From: Strongylocentrotus droebachiensis
Taxonomy: Eukaryota > Echinodermata > Echinoidea > Camarodonta > Strongylocentrotidae
Length of the DNA: 64,000 nucleotides
Assembly (NCBI GenBank): GCA_035222895.1
Contig: JAVYIG010000093.1
Span: 892,725-956,724, forward strand
Direction: 5' to 3'
The translations under genes and the position numbers were made by a program. The first letter of the stretch is position 1, and the number at the start of each line of letters is the position of its first letter. Below the pieces are notes generated by a model. It was not told the DNA's origin. It saw nothing but the letters and a program-made list of their open reading frames with translations, and did no database searches. Positions 34,109 to 45,306 of the stretch are shown one piece after another.

Positions 34109-34441
34109 TTAAGGTCCATTTCACATTTAATGAAAACCACTTCTTGATTACATCATATCGGCTGCCATGTGAACCTCACTATTCCCAAAGAACTATGGAT
34201 GCATCATACCGGTAATAACATATTCCCTGTATAATATCAAATGTCAACATCATTATCAGTGAGTCACATCCAGAATGAGATTGTATCACTTGTGAGCATT
34301 GGAATTCTATTATTAAGTCATACCACTTTGCAGGACCAATTGAGGGGGTCTCTGTCTAGTCTATATATTGGCTTACCGGTACTAATTTGAATCATTGGGT
34401 CATCAGTTGGGTGGTTGCGTCACCCAACCTCTTGTAAAATC

Positions 34442-34482
34442 ATGACCCTTTATTAACGAAGTGTGGGGGGGGGGGGGGTAAT
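34442..34482. repeat. Poly-G run
   Basis: A run of about 14 G follows GAAGTGT. Low complexity only. Confidence 0.6.
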
Positions 34483-34611
34483 GTTTGTGAGATATACCCC
34501 TCTCATTTACAAATGGTCTTGTCCAAATTACATGACACTTTGTGAAAACCCTACAGCAAATCTACAAAAGGTCGCATGATCTTCTTTTTTTTTGTTTCAC
34601 AAAAGGTTGTG

Positions 34612-34928
34612 TAAGGCCATTAAAAAAAATATACATGTTTAGCGTCCCCGCCCGCTTCCTTTTTGGGGGCTGCATCCTATTTTTTTGTATGAAATTTTTT
34701 ATTTTTTTGAAATTTTTTTTTTAAAAGAAAAAAAACATGAAAAACACTGCTAAAATGGGTCTATTTCTGATTTAAAAAAAAAAAAAAAAAAAAATGTTGG
34801 CGGCCATCTTGACTGTCAGGGAAAATGTACCGAGCGGCCATTTTGAAAGAAAAAAAAAAGGCCCTCCTCCTTCCTTTTTTTTGAAAAAACAGGACGCTAA
34901 ACATGTTTTGTTTTTTTATTTGGCCTAA
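34612..34928. mobile_element. Palindromic MITE with TAAGGCCA ends and AGCGTCC arms
   Basis: TAAGGCCATTAAAAAAAATA, then ACATGTTTAGCGTCC, on the left is inverse to GGACGCTAAACATGTTTTG, then TTTTTTTATTTGGCCTAA, on the right. GGTCGCAT/ATGCGACC just outside extends the match to about 34571-34935. The GCGGCCATTTTGAAAG and GGCGGCCATCTTGAC words inside are inexact repeats. Non-coding. Confidence 0.8.
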
Positions 34929-35679
34929 TGCGACCACCTGACCGGATGAAGGGACCTTATGATTCGAAGTAAGCCCATTATAATTCAGAGCATTTAAGAC
35001 TGACACAGGGCTGTCAACTTTGGGTAACTGCTTCGAAGGAGGTCATATTATGCAAATTTTTGTTTTGCTCAACGGCAGTGATTTTTTCAAGGGGGGGTAT
35101 TTTAAAATTTGAAAATCGCGCCAGAAATTTTGCAACAACTGAGTTAAGGAAAGGGCACAATTGAGATTGATTCTTTCAGCAAGTCAGAACTTTGTTCGAA
35201 ATAAATCTCTTCAACATGGAGCCCCTACTTGCTTTGAATGTACATTGCATAAAAGTACAATATATTGTCTCTCCATTACCAACAAATTCCAAAACCAAAT
35301 TGTAACCTTTTGAATGTATTGATACAATTTATACCCCCTGCACCCTACATCATTCAGTAAAATATTATTATAAAAGAAACTATTTAAAAAAAATTACTCT
35401 TTCATTACAGTCTAATCAAGCTGACAATATACATGTAGTACCAGTATCTAATTTTATGAGAATTACAGGGTCACTATATTTAGGCTTCCCCTGTAATACA
35501 ACCAATTCAATAACACGCACTACCAGCATATACAGTGTACATGTACCACAGGTTCAGCAATACAAATTAGAAATTCAATACACCGGTACCTACATGTGAT
35601 ATGACGTCAATTCAATGCTGAGAATTGCTCTGAATATCTATCTTACATGTACCTAAGGAGGGTACCTCCCTTCCTAATG

Positions 35680-36299
35680 CCTCAGTCACACTGCCAAACC
35701 AGTCGGCAAGCAACAGACTCTAATTTGACACTTTAATTACCACAATCCTTAAAGCTTTGAGCAAAGGTTTGTCAGTCTCTCGATAGCTGCATTCACACTG
35801 CAACCAATAAAACCATCAATTTTTCTCTTATTCCGGTGTTTAAAACCCATTAAAAACGTTGAAGCTTGCTCATACTAATTTTTAGGTGAGTAGTGCGCGT
35901 GCGCCACTAGCAGGTACCCTTCTTGCGTCAGTAAAAATCAGTATCTTATCGAAGTTTGCATTTACAGTTTTACACTGCAAAAATCAGTGAAACTTTGGCA
36001 GGCGTTGTTTGCCAACTTTGCCATTATAGTTGCAGCAACTACTTGCAAATACACAATGAAAAAAAAATCTGCCTCTGGAGTGCGCTTTCATTAAACGACT
36101 CTATGCTAATGCATGCAGGGCATCGACAAATGGCACATGTGCGGAACTCTCTAAAACGCAAACTTCAACTTTTTTTTTAAAGGCTTTTTCCTGTAGTGTA
36201 AATGTCGTCCAAAAAACAGTTTTCAAAACAGTGTTTGGGATGTGTGAATGGGCCTTCAGTGTCGGTCCGGTGTAGACAGACACCTTGGTGTGACTGAGG
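35680..36299. mobile_element. Outer element with CCTCAGTCACAC ends
   Basis: CCTCAGTCACACTGCC at 35680 and GGTGTGACTGAGG ending at 36299 form inverted ends of about 13 bp. It contains a second element at 35781-36256. The outer element alone would be about 145 bp. Confidence 0.65.
35781..36256. mobile_element. GCTGCATT-ACTGCAACC family element, copy 2
   Basis: GATAGCTGCATTCACACTGC at the left and GTTTGGGATGTGTGAATGGG at the right. The copy aligns with 31228-31640 and sits inside the outer element at 35680-36299. Confidence 0.7.
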
Positions 36300-37671
36300 T
36301 TTAGTGAATGCAACAGTGACCTTCTATCCTACTGTGTGAACCACCTGTCATATATATATAGTCCAGCCTATAGTTACAGTGTTTTCACTGGTAACCTGAC
36401 GTGTATTCACAAAACAAATTTATTAAAGAAAGGTTATGAAATACACTGTAAATGTGTTAACATGCGTGGGTGTGTGTGTGTGTGTATTTGATTTTTGTTT
36501 GTTTTGTTTTGTTATTGAAAGCAGTGCTTAAATTTTAACATGATTACATGTTATGTAATTTTGTTTTAAGATTATTCAACCTTCTGGTGGTACTACTACT
36601 AGTAATAAAATTAATAATAACGACAGCTGCAACGACAACAACAACGAGGAAAACGTCGATGACGACGATGATGATGATGATTATGATGGTATTGATAATA
36701 ATAATAATGATATCAATTTAAGCAGTGCAGCTACTACTCACAATGTACATGTACCGTTACACATTTTATAGCGCTTTTTTTGAAAAACTCCTGAGAATGC
36801 TACATTGGTGACACATGACTAACCTATTAAAAAGCTTCTGACAAAAGGGGTCTTTGAAAAGGGTCTTCAATAAAACAGATCAGCCTAATCTTATGGCATT
36901 TGGAATATTTTTCCAAAGCTTTGAACAGGTAACCCTCTCCATACACGTGGGTCACCCACCACACCACTACACCTGTTATATTGGACGGGTGGGGGTGTCT
37001 CACAAGATCTGCCAACAAGATGACCAGAAAATGTTAACATGCTGATTGAGAGGGAAAATATAAAAACAATACAAAACACATCATAACACAACACAAACAA
37101 ACCATTTTGATGGGGATTGTCAAAAATCACAAGCAATCATTGCAATGTGGTCAGAATCAATTTTCATATCTAATACTAATGACATTTAGAGCCTCCTTTT
37201 TTAATTGAATGTACATGGAAATACAGTATCACACATAATCAGGCTTTATCACAAGCCTTGGAAAGTGGTGACAGAGATTTGAAATGAACGGGTGGCAGTC
37301 TACCGCATCAAATATTGTCCCAAACCAGCCATGCAAGAATCATTAAATTGGCCTGCATGCTGTGCTGACTGTCTCTATTAAATTGACAACCCATCCTTAT
37401 ATTGTACACGTACAGAGCTCAAATAACTTAATTAACATACATGTACAGACTGTATGTATCCTATATACCTGCACACACTCTCCAATATGAATCAATAACG
37501 CATTGTTAGCATTCATGATACAAACTATTAAAAGAATAATGCTCTGTCTTAAATATCATTTTACAATTGTTGTGGTTAGACAGAAATTGAAGTTTTTTAT
37601 GTTTTGTTTGTTTGTTTGTTTGTTGTTTTTTTTTTTTTTTTTGGGGGGGGGGCATCCTAAGCATGTGCCCT
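36300..37671. other. Non-coding; contains simple repeats
   Basis: A (GT)n run at about 36470-36486, a GAT/AAT trinucleotide-rich patch at 36590-36715, and poly-T/poly-G at 37626-37652. No gene supported. Confidence 0.5.
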
Positions 37672-37675
37672 TTAA

Positions 37676-38204
37676 AGGGAAAGTCCACCCCAGGATTTTT
37701 TTTAGCTGACGATATAGACCTAATAATACCATGAAGAATGATACAAGTCTCATTAAAATCCATGATCACATAACGAAGATATATCGACTTTTTTATCGAA
37801 AATCAGCCGCCCCCCAAATGCAAATGCGTTACATGGGCAAAAAACGATCGCCAAAAAATAACCGATAGTATCGAAATTGTGACGTATGTTGCGAGCTGCC
37901 TTCTTATTTCGCAGACATTCACTTTCGCTCGCGGTACACTGTTATCGCACTGACACGACGAATCATGAATGAAAGTGAAAGCGAAAGTGAATGTCTCCGA
38001 AATAAGAAGGCAGCTCGCAACATACGTCACAATCGTTTCATGCCCATGTAACGCATTTGCATTTGGGGGGCGGCTGATTTTCGATAAAAAAGTCGATATA
38101 TCTTCGTTATGTGATCATGGATTTTAATGAGACTTGTATCATTCTTCATGGTATTATTAGGTCTATATCGTCAGCTAAAGAAAATCCTGGGGTGGACTAT
38201 CCCT
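37676..38204. mobile_element. TTAA-type long palindromic MITE, AGGGAAAGTCCACCCC ends
   Basis: TTAA at 37672-37675 and 38205-38208 flank AGGGAAAGTCCACCCCAGGA and its inverse. The arms are about 240 bp and nearly identical, with a core of about 40 bp (around 37930-37970). A large gap of about 15 bp in one arm (AAAAAATAACCGATAGTATCG side) breaks the symmetry. The TTAAAGGGA end matches the TTAAAGGRR end described for T2/Kolobok MITEs of Xenopus. The RNA would fold into a long stem. Confidence 0.92.
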
Positions 38205-38219
38205 TTAACGGGGAAGGTG

Positions 38220-38416
38220 GAATAATATGGACAACTACATTACTCACTTTTTATGTTTTAATGTTGATGTTTGTTAACTGATGTAGATTTTCATTGTTCT
38301 TTTATGCTTATGTATCTGTTTTTCATTTGCTCTATGTGTCAAATGTATAAAATGTATTATCTTACCTTGTATATTCCTCTGGTTTTTAATGTGGAAAATA
38401 AATGAAATGAAATGAA
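38220..38416 (+). mobile_element. LINE 3' end (UTR and tail only)
   Basis: The sequence has a T-rich 3' UTR and ends in GGAAAATAAATGAAATGAAA, a short (ATGAA)n tail. It resembles the 3' ends of the LINE remnants at 44830 and 62950. No coding part is left. Confidence 0.5.
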
Positions 38417-39330
38417 AAATTTATACATTGCCGTTTTGAAATTGATTCTTCTTGGCTTTCATATGATATGGAAAATGATCACATGTAGCAAAATAAATTA
38501 CAAAAAATACAACAACAAAAATACAAGAGACTAATCTTTGATAATGACCTTCTGAATGGCTTTATCTGGTCTTCATATTCTGCTGGTTGAATTTTTCTTG
38601 TACCGGTAATACTTTATTATATAAACAATGAATTTAAGTTAGTACATCGGGCACTCCTACCATTGTTAAAATAAACTCGTTGAAAATTAGTCCAAAAATA
38701 ACAACAAACAAAAACAGTAAAGAAAATATATGACTATTTCGAAGTCTGAATATAATTTTCATCTATCTTTTGACTTGTTCCAAATCCTTAGCCTAAAAAA
38801 AAAAGTTTTTTTTTTTTTGGGGGGGGGGGGGTGGGTCTATTTCTCATATTTTTTTCATAAGAAATTAGAAGAAAAATAGTCTAGGTTCCTAGGAAATACC
38901 ACAAAAATAAAGATAAAGTATTAAACAACAAACTATATTTTTCGCTGTGAATAAGGATCAAGGTAGTTTTGGATATTTGATATAATTACATCCTATTGCA
39001 TCATGGGTAGTCAGTCACTAATATGGGGCAGGAGAAAGCAGATACTTCTCTTGAAAAGAGTTTACCATTAAATTAAATATCCATCAACTTGGTACTTCAT
39101 TTTTTAAAGAATTCTTTTAGAAAGATTTTTATATTATAATTTCTATATAAATAAAGAACATAACATTTTTGCAAAACCAAAATGAAACACACAACTCTTG
39201 ACTTCTCTCACTCGACACTGCAAATTCATCAACTGTATCTTGGTCATTCCTAGAGGTAATTACTTGGGGCAAATAATATGAAAATGTCCCTGAAATGTTA
39301 ATGGTACATGTAAAATAATTTCTACTACAC
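38417..39330. other. AT-rich non-coding stretch
   Basis: A poly-T/poly-G run at 38805-38831. Nothing else recognised. Confidence 0.45.
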
Positions 39331-39594
39331 CAGTGGCGGATCTAGGGGGGGGGGTTGGGGGGGTTGCAACCCCCCCCCCCAAAAAAATCCGGGGACCATT
39401 TTTTTAAATCTTATCGCAAGAAAACGCCATTTTCACACACAGATTTTCAAAAATTTTCCCTACTGTGGGAGGGGGGACACCCCCCCTCCCACACCCTCCC
39501 CCCTCGCTCGCTCCGCTCGCTTGGACTCGGTCGCTACGCTCCCTCGCATACCACCCCAACCCCCCCCCTTTATAAAAAGCTGGATCCGCCCCTG
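39331..39594. mobile_element. GGCGGATC-ended repeat element, copy 2
   Basis: CAGTGGCGGATCTAGGGG at 39331 and CTGGATCCGCCCCTG ending at 39594 are inverse. TACAC borders both sides (39326-39330 and 39595-39599). The interior holds G and C runs and CTCGCTCGCTCCGCTCGCTT, followed by the inverse of the GGGAGCGTAGCGACCGAG word. Non-coding. Confidence 0.75.
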
Positions 39595-40264
39595 TACACT
39601 ATATAAATACATGATGTAGTAGAGCCCTGTCAAGTTTCAGTTGTTTCTCTTCAAAAATGTTGTTTACTATTTTTGTTTAACCAGAGTTACAGGGATATCA
39701 CAGCATTACATAAACTTAGGATCTATGATATTTATTCATCATGAAGCTAGAGTAGGCCTACTTCTTCTTCATGTTCTTTTTCCAGTTATACCTGCATCTA
39801 AATAGAGTAATTTATAGTTGGCTATAATATAGATGCTTTATGCTAAACTCAATTTGAACAAACATTGTTATGGTTGAAAAGAGACATAGTTTCTCTCATC
39901 TGGTATGTCGTAAAATAACAATACAAAAATACAAATACGAAAACCACAACGAGAAGAGATGCGTAGATGACAATGTTAGATCATGCCTTGCCATGCCATC
40001 GACATATCGGCGCCGCGCACGGCTAGCTTCATACCAAGCCTACCACTACTACCACCACCACCAGCCCAGTGGACCGGGCGACACTAACCCCACCTTTCGA
40101 TCTGTCGATTGTCAACAATGCAGTGCATCGGCCTGATGTAATCACAAACGTAAACTCAGTCACTCACATTCACACGACTGTCAAGATAGAATAATAATGC
40201 TCTACAATTTGTGCTTATTGCTCCAATCAATATTCGAGTGCTCATCAATAAATGTTATACTTAC
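39595..40264. other. Non-coding; CpG-richer around 40010-40080
   Basis: The patch CGGCGCCGCGCACGGC at about 40009 stands out from AT-rich surroundings. The frame at 39870-40136 (+) has no recognisable domain. Confidence 0.35.
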
Positions 40265-40450
40265 TTAGACACTGGAGAGTTCAAATCTCTGCAAAATTCC
40301 TCTTTTTGGAGATTGAAAATGATAGATTGTGTCAAGCTGGGCGCCGGTGAATGGAATGGCGCCATACAAAAACGCAGACGAGGTCTACGTCGCGATATCG
40401 ATGGCTCTGTGTATTGCACACTCGCGATCTCAACTATGTGAATGCATGAT
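40265..40450 (-). other. Candidate untranslated first exon on the minus strand
   Basis: A 5' splice consensus TAA/GTAAGTATA ends this stretch at 40265 on the minus strand. The upstream part has CpG and palindromic words (GGCGCCATTCCATTCACCGGC, TCGATATCGCGACG) unlike its AT-rich surroundings, as at a promoter. No coding frame is recognised. Which gene it would serve is unknown. Confidence 0.22.
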
Positions 40451-40639
40451 AACATGGTAAACGCCCAGACCAGACTAGATCTTTTAATTTGTTTCAATAA
40501 TGTGCATGCCTCTAAATAGAGTATCATCAGCCCATTTTCCTTTTCATTCTTCTTTCCTCCTCTTTTGGGGGCAGTTAATTGTGGGGGAGGGCACATACGA
40601 CAGGGAGTTTCCATGGCTTCTGAGCCAAAATACAGTGTA

Positions 40640-40945
40640 TTCATGGGGCGGATCAAGAGGGGGGGGGGGGGGCGGGCCCCCTCCCCTGCCCCCCTCCACA
40701 GGATTTGTTCTTTTCTTTCTTGTTTTGCTCAGGGGAGGGGGGGGGGTTGTTGAGTATAAAAAAGAGCTCCATTCCACCCCCCCACCCCCCCCCCCCCCCC
40801 CCGCGCTTATTCGGCAGGACGTTCAAGTCGCCGCTTAATATTTTATCACGAAAAAAAAAAATAGTGCTCACTTCCCCCATCGCTAAATTTTCTCACGAAT
40901 CGGGCCCCCTTCCTCGCCGCCGGCTGGACCAGCCGCGCCCCTGGG
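40640..40945. repeat. Degenerate GGCGGATC-type element with G/C runs
   Basis: GGGGCGGATCAAGAGGGGG on the left and CTGGACCAGCCGCGCCCCTG on the right resemble the ends of the 39331 element. Long G and C runs fill the interior, and Pro/Gly-rich frames on both strands are compositional. Confidence 0.5.
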
Positions 40946-42189
40946 TGTATTTGTAGAGTGTTCTCATTCTTCAAACTACATATCGTATCATGTTTCCCTT
41001 TTGATTTGTTTATTAAATTGGGCGACCCATCCCCCTCCCCCATCCAAAAAACGAAATAAATGAAGAAAGAAAGAAAGTTAGAAGAAAAAATAAACTTGTA
41101 ACAATGCAGAATGTTCCTTAGAGACCATGATTTCAGGACAAAAGATAATTCGTAGCTCGGCTGTCTAAATTGATTGTACTAATTGAAACAGAGCATCCAA
41201 TACAACTGAGATCAATAATTATAAATACATCCTTTCAGAATAAATCCGATAAATAAAGAAAACATTAGTTAATAGAGCTCTATGCCCAAACTCACGTGTC
41301 TTTTCCCCTCTTCCATTCCCCCCTTTTTTTGAGTCACCCCAATCCCAAATCACAGCAGATTATCTTTGCATGGGGGGGGGGGGGGGTATATACTACCAGT
41401 ATCCGGTTCCCAAATTTTGTGAGGAAAAAACAAATTAACTTAATGTATGGCAATTTTATAAAAATGTGCATATTCGCGGCACCTCAATACCCAAATATGG
41501 GGATATTCCGTTTGGCTTCAATCCAATTTTGTAATTTTGCGATCGAGTGAAGTGGGGTAGAAAAAAACAAAATCACTTGATTGCGGAAAAATTATATCTA
41601 TAAAAACATACTGTAGATAAGATTCCATTCAAGCACATTGCAACTGTCTTAATCAATTTTGCGAGTAGAGATCGAAAGGCAAGCAAGGAAAACAAATACT
41701 ATTTGGTACGGGGCTATACCTCTTTTAAACATTTATTTAAGAATTTCCTTTTCGGTTTAATAAAAATTGGAGTGGACTATTAGGCTATTATTATTATTAT
41801 TATTATATTTACCCTGCAGCGAGAAAAATACCGAATGACATCTTTTTTTAATCAAACATAAAATGTTATGGCAGTAAGTTGATTTGCCTCTTATTTAAAA
41901 AAATCGAACAGAATCTATCAATCAAAGCAGTGAAGAGTTCTACATTTTTGTTTGCCCAATATTTTATTGTTTCATTTGCTCTTAGACAACTCTTTTCATT
42001 TCTTCAAAGGAGCCTAGCAAGAACATGAAAAAAATATTCATATTTTCCTTTTGGTTTTGTCGTCATATTTTCTCTCTTCAATAGGTTGCTTCCACTGAAA
42101 CCTAATATTTTGTAGATCCCTATGATATACAGAAATGAATAAAGACAGCACACAATGTGTATTTTTGGTTTACCCCGACCCCAACTCAA
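40946..42189. other. AT-rich non-coding stretch
   Basis: It contains a poly-G run at about 41371-41384 and a (TTA)n patch at about 41787-41805. No gene or element ends recognised. Confidence 0.45.
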
Positions 42190-42515
42190 ACCTGTAACAA
42201 GCTAGTGACTCGGACTGCTGAAATAATGTCCTTTGGCAAGACATTGATCTACATTTGCCACTCTCCACCCAGGTGTTAATGGGTAGGCATAGGCCTACCC
42301 GGTAGGATGCGAAAGTTATAATGTTTTTAGATGAGCAAGTGTGCGCTTGTAAAATGGCGACTGGCTGGAATGCTCCCCAGGGAGTGGAGAATGTGCATAC
42401 ATTGTGTGCGGGTAAGCCTGAATCCGATGACAGGGGTAATAGTCTGTAAAGCACTTTGAGAGGGCCGGAGGTCCTGAAATGCGCTGTATATACCGAACTA
42501 TTATTATTATTATTA
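42190..42515 (+). repeat. SINE with L2-like tail (uninterrupted copy)
   Basis: TCCTTTGGCAAGACATTGAT, then CACCCAGGTGTTAATGGGTA, CCGGTAGGATGCGAAAG, CTCCCCAGGGAGTGGAGAAT and TGTAAAGCACTTTGAGAGGG, ending in GCGCTGTATATACCGAACTA and (TTA)n. The order matches SINEs I know from echinoderm genomes. The 5' tRNA-like part is poorly kept. Confidence 0.8.
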
Positions 42516-42729
42516 TCTTAACAATGAATAAATGCATACTCTGTCAAGTGTTGCTCCTCCCGATGCCAGCTTTTGGAACACACTTTCATCGCACTGCAGG
42601 CCTATTATATTTATTACGTTTCATTATTTTTCAAATAGGCCGAGACATAATTAGAGAGCGTGCACACAGTGGTGTAATGAGAAAAAAAATGTACTGGGGT
42701 CAGAACAAAATCCGCATCATCGTCCAAGT

Positions 42730-43660
42730 AGCATAATGCAGGGGCGGTGGAGCGTCTTCCAAAGTAGGAGGGAGGGGGTACCAACAAAATAGGGCACTTT
42801 CTGGAAAAAAAGGGGCACCTACAAAGGGAAACATAAAAAACATACACCATTTTCAGACACTGGTATATACCCCCAACATCGTTTTGATTGTGATTACACT
42901 ACGGATGACATCAATATTTGTTTCTTTCTTTACGTGGTACAAGATACTCTTTTGCAGTTGGTCGTTATGGTCTGAATATTAATTTTAGAGCGATCGAAGT
43001 GAGCGAGCAAAAATTTTAAGATTTGTGAGGTCCCAGTGCAAAAAATTACATCTTATGAAGAAGATAAAAAAGAAAGAAACCCCGTTGAGTATGAAGTACA
43101 ATTTAGTGAAGAAAGACTAAACATTTTTTTAAGTAAAATAATTATAACATCTATAAATGCGAGCTAGCGTAGCGAGTCCGCTTTTAGGAAAATTAAAGAA
43201 AATGGGGCCTCAAGTCACCTTGAATTAAGGGTGCATGTTATGGAGAAAGGAAAAGTAGACAATTATCAAAAGGGGAAAAGGACACTTATGAGAAAAGAAA
43301 AGGTGCTCGTGTCAAAGTAAAAAGGGCAATAAACATTTAACAGAGATGAAAAAAGGTACTTGTGAGAATGGAAATTGGAAATCTGTTGAAGGAAAAGGGC
43401 ACCTATCAGATTTTAATAGGGGCATTTATCAGATGCTAAAAGGGGCATTTTGAAAAGGAAAGGGGTTCTCATTACGAAAGAAAAAGTGCACTTATTAAAA
43501 AGGAAAAGTGGCACGAGTCAAAGTTTGAAAAAAGGGGAAAAATATCAAAGGTGAAAGGGAAATTCTTGCACCGAAAAGAGGTATTCACCAGAAATGAAAA
43601 GAGAGGAAAATGACGATTATTAGAAAAGAAAAGGGGCAGTCTGTTGTCCTATGTAAAAGG
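42730..43660. repeat. Degenerate AAAAGGGGCA-rich purine repeat
   Basis: AAAAGGGGCACTT, AAAAGGGCACCTAT and similar words recur every 20-40 bp, most densely at 43230-43660. The region holds two GCGAG(C/T)-type words (GTGAGCGAGC, AGCGTAGCGAG). It looks like decayed material of the GGCGGATC family (AGGGGCGGTGGAGC at 42741), though this is inference. Confidence 0.5.
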
Positions 43661-43779
43661 GGGGCACTTTGGGGGTATGAAGTGCGGCACTGGCATAATG
43701 AGCAAAAATTAGAAATAAACCCGGAAAATCATGTCATTTCAGCAACATTTGTTAATCACTGGTATCGAATTAGAAATAA

Positions 43780-43985
43780 ACCATATATTATTAAGGGGGT
43801 CATATATTATTAAGGGGGTCAACTGCCCCCCCCCCCCCCATCAATGCGCCAGTGGATGCATATTGACAGAACTTTTAAGGGGCAGATCTGGCCGGTGTCC
43901 CCTTTTGAAACCAAAGCGGCATATCTTTATATTAGACAACTCCGAAAATACACCTTTTTTTTGGGGGGGGGGGCGGTCTAGTTAG
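43780..43985. repeat. Short tandem CATATATTATTAAGGGGGT and C/G runs
   Basis: CATATATTATTAAGGGGGTC occurs twice in tandem at 43782-43820. A poly-C run and a poly-G run follow. Confidence 0.6.
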
Positions 43986-44008
43986 TTAGATGAATTTGTA
44001 GGAGCAAC

Positions 44009-44830
44009 CTAAAAATCTGTTTTCCTCCTTATTGCCTGGGGCAGTGCAGCAACTTCCCAAATTAATAGACTCTTTATATTACAAAAAAGAGCGACTCGTA
44101 TAATTAATAATGCAGATTTCCGGGCACACACGAATAATCTTTTTCTGAAAAATAACATTTTGAAAATTAAAGACTTGTATATTTTACAGCTTGGACAGTT
44201 AATGTACAAGCTCAACACTAAACAATCACTTTTGCCTTTTAATGATATGTTCATAAGAAATGATTAGATTCATCTACCATTAAATAGAACATCTTTTGCA
44301 CAAAAGACATTTGTTTTTACAGGTCCAAAACTGTGGAATTCTCTTTCGAATGATATTATACAGTGTAATTCGATACAAATTTTCAAAAGGAGACTTAAAA
44401 GCTTTCTTCTGAATAGTTACTAGGCTGTTGCATTCCCCAATCAAATATAATTTGTAGTGTGACTTTATGCAACTTTGATTGTTTCTTTTTATAAACATGT
44501 ATGTATTTATCAATGTTTTGCGTTTAAAAGTGATTTTTTTTGTATTACTGAATCAGTTATTGTTATTGTTTTTTTTTCCTCATAAAATAATAATTCATTA
44601 TAATTACTTTTACAGGGGGGCTTACACAAAGTGGCTTACACCCTACAAGCTCTGCTTTTTAGTCGGCCCTCCTTCCCTTTCAATTTCATGTTTATTTTGT
44701 TAATGTATTGTATTGTGCAAATTGATCTATATGTATATAAATATGTGAATATGTTAAAATGTACCATCATTGTAAATATGAACGATTGAAAGAGGAAAAA
44801 TAAATGAATTGAATTGAATTGAATTGAATT
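44009..44830 (+). mobile_element. Decayed LINE: C-terminal reverse-transcriptase region, 3' UTR and tail
   Basis: Reading + from about 44020 gives residues such as GSAATSQINRLFILQKRATR, then FLKNNILKIKDLYILQLGQL, and further on KTFVFTGPKLWNSLSNDI and FKRRLKSFLL to a stop near 44422. These are hallmarks of the C-terminal region of CR1/L2-group non-LTR elements. A stop interrupts the frame near 44265. About 400 bp of AT-rich 3' UTR follows, ending AATAAATGAATTGAATTG with five ATTGA repeats at 44803-44830. It is 5'-truncated, as is usual for LINE insertions. Confidence 0.85.
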
Positions 44831-45306
44831 GCCCATCTTTTTTATAAATCCTGGAAGCACTTATAAGTGCGTGTCGGTCCCATGCAAGTCATTTTGGAGT
44901 GTGATCACTACAGGGTGTCTAGTTGTCAAATTGGCTACAGAGTAATTTGCTACTTATTTCAACTACAAATAGATTAGTTGATTAATTTCGTAGGGGAAAC
45001 TGGTGGAAATAAAACATTTATAAAGTAAAAATATGCTCTTAATTTCAATCAGTGATATTAAAAATGAAATAAATACATTATAATACTAATATGTAGCACT
45101 TAATATAAAAGTTGAATAACTAAAAAAGCTTTGTATTCATTGTTAAACTTTGTTAATTTTGTGAATGAAAAAGTCGATTCGCCCAACAACCTCTTGCCAA
45201 CGAGAGGTCAATGCAAGGGTCAGCTTGTAAATAGAGAAAACTCTAATCCCAGCAGGAGAACCTAGACTAATATAATTTAAACTTTGAGAACAACAAATAG
45301 AGCAAT
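44831..45306 (+). promoter_or_regulatory. Upstream region and 5' UTR of the dynein light chain gene
   Basis: The ATG at 45307 is preceded by ACAACAAATAGAGCAAT. No TATA box or CpG cluster is obvious, and the start of transcription cannot be placed. A 5' UTR exon further upstream is possible. The left part borders the LINE tail at 44830. Confidence 0.35.

Noticed and set aside
39870-40136. 88-codon + frame with His/Tyr-rich end as an exon
   Set aside because: No conserved motif, and the frame is driven by CCA/CTA triplet repeats.
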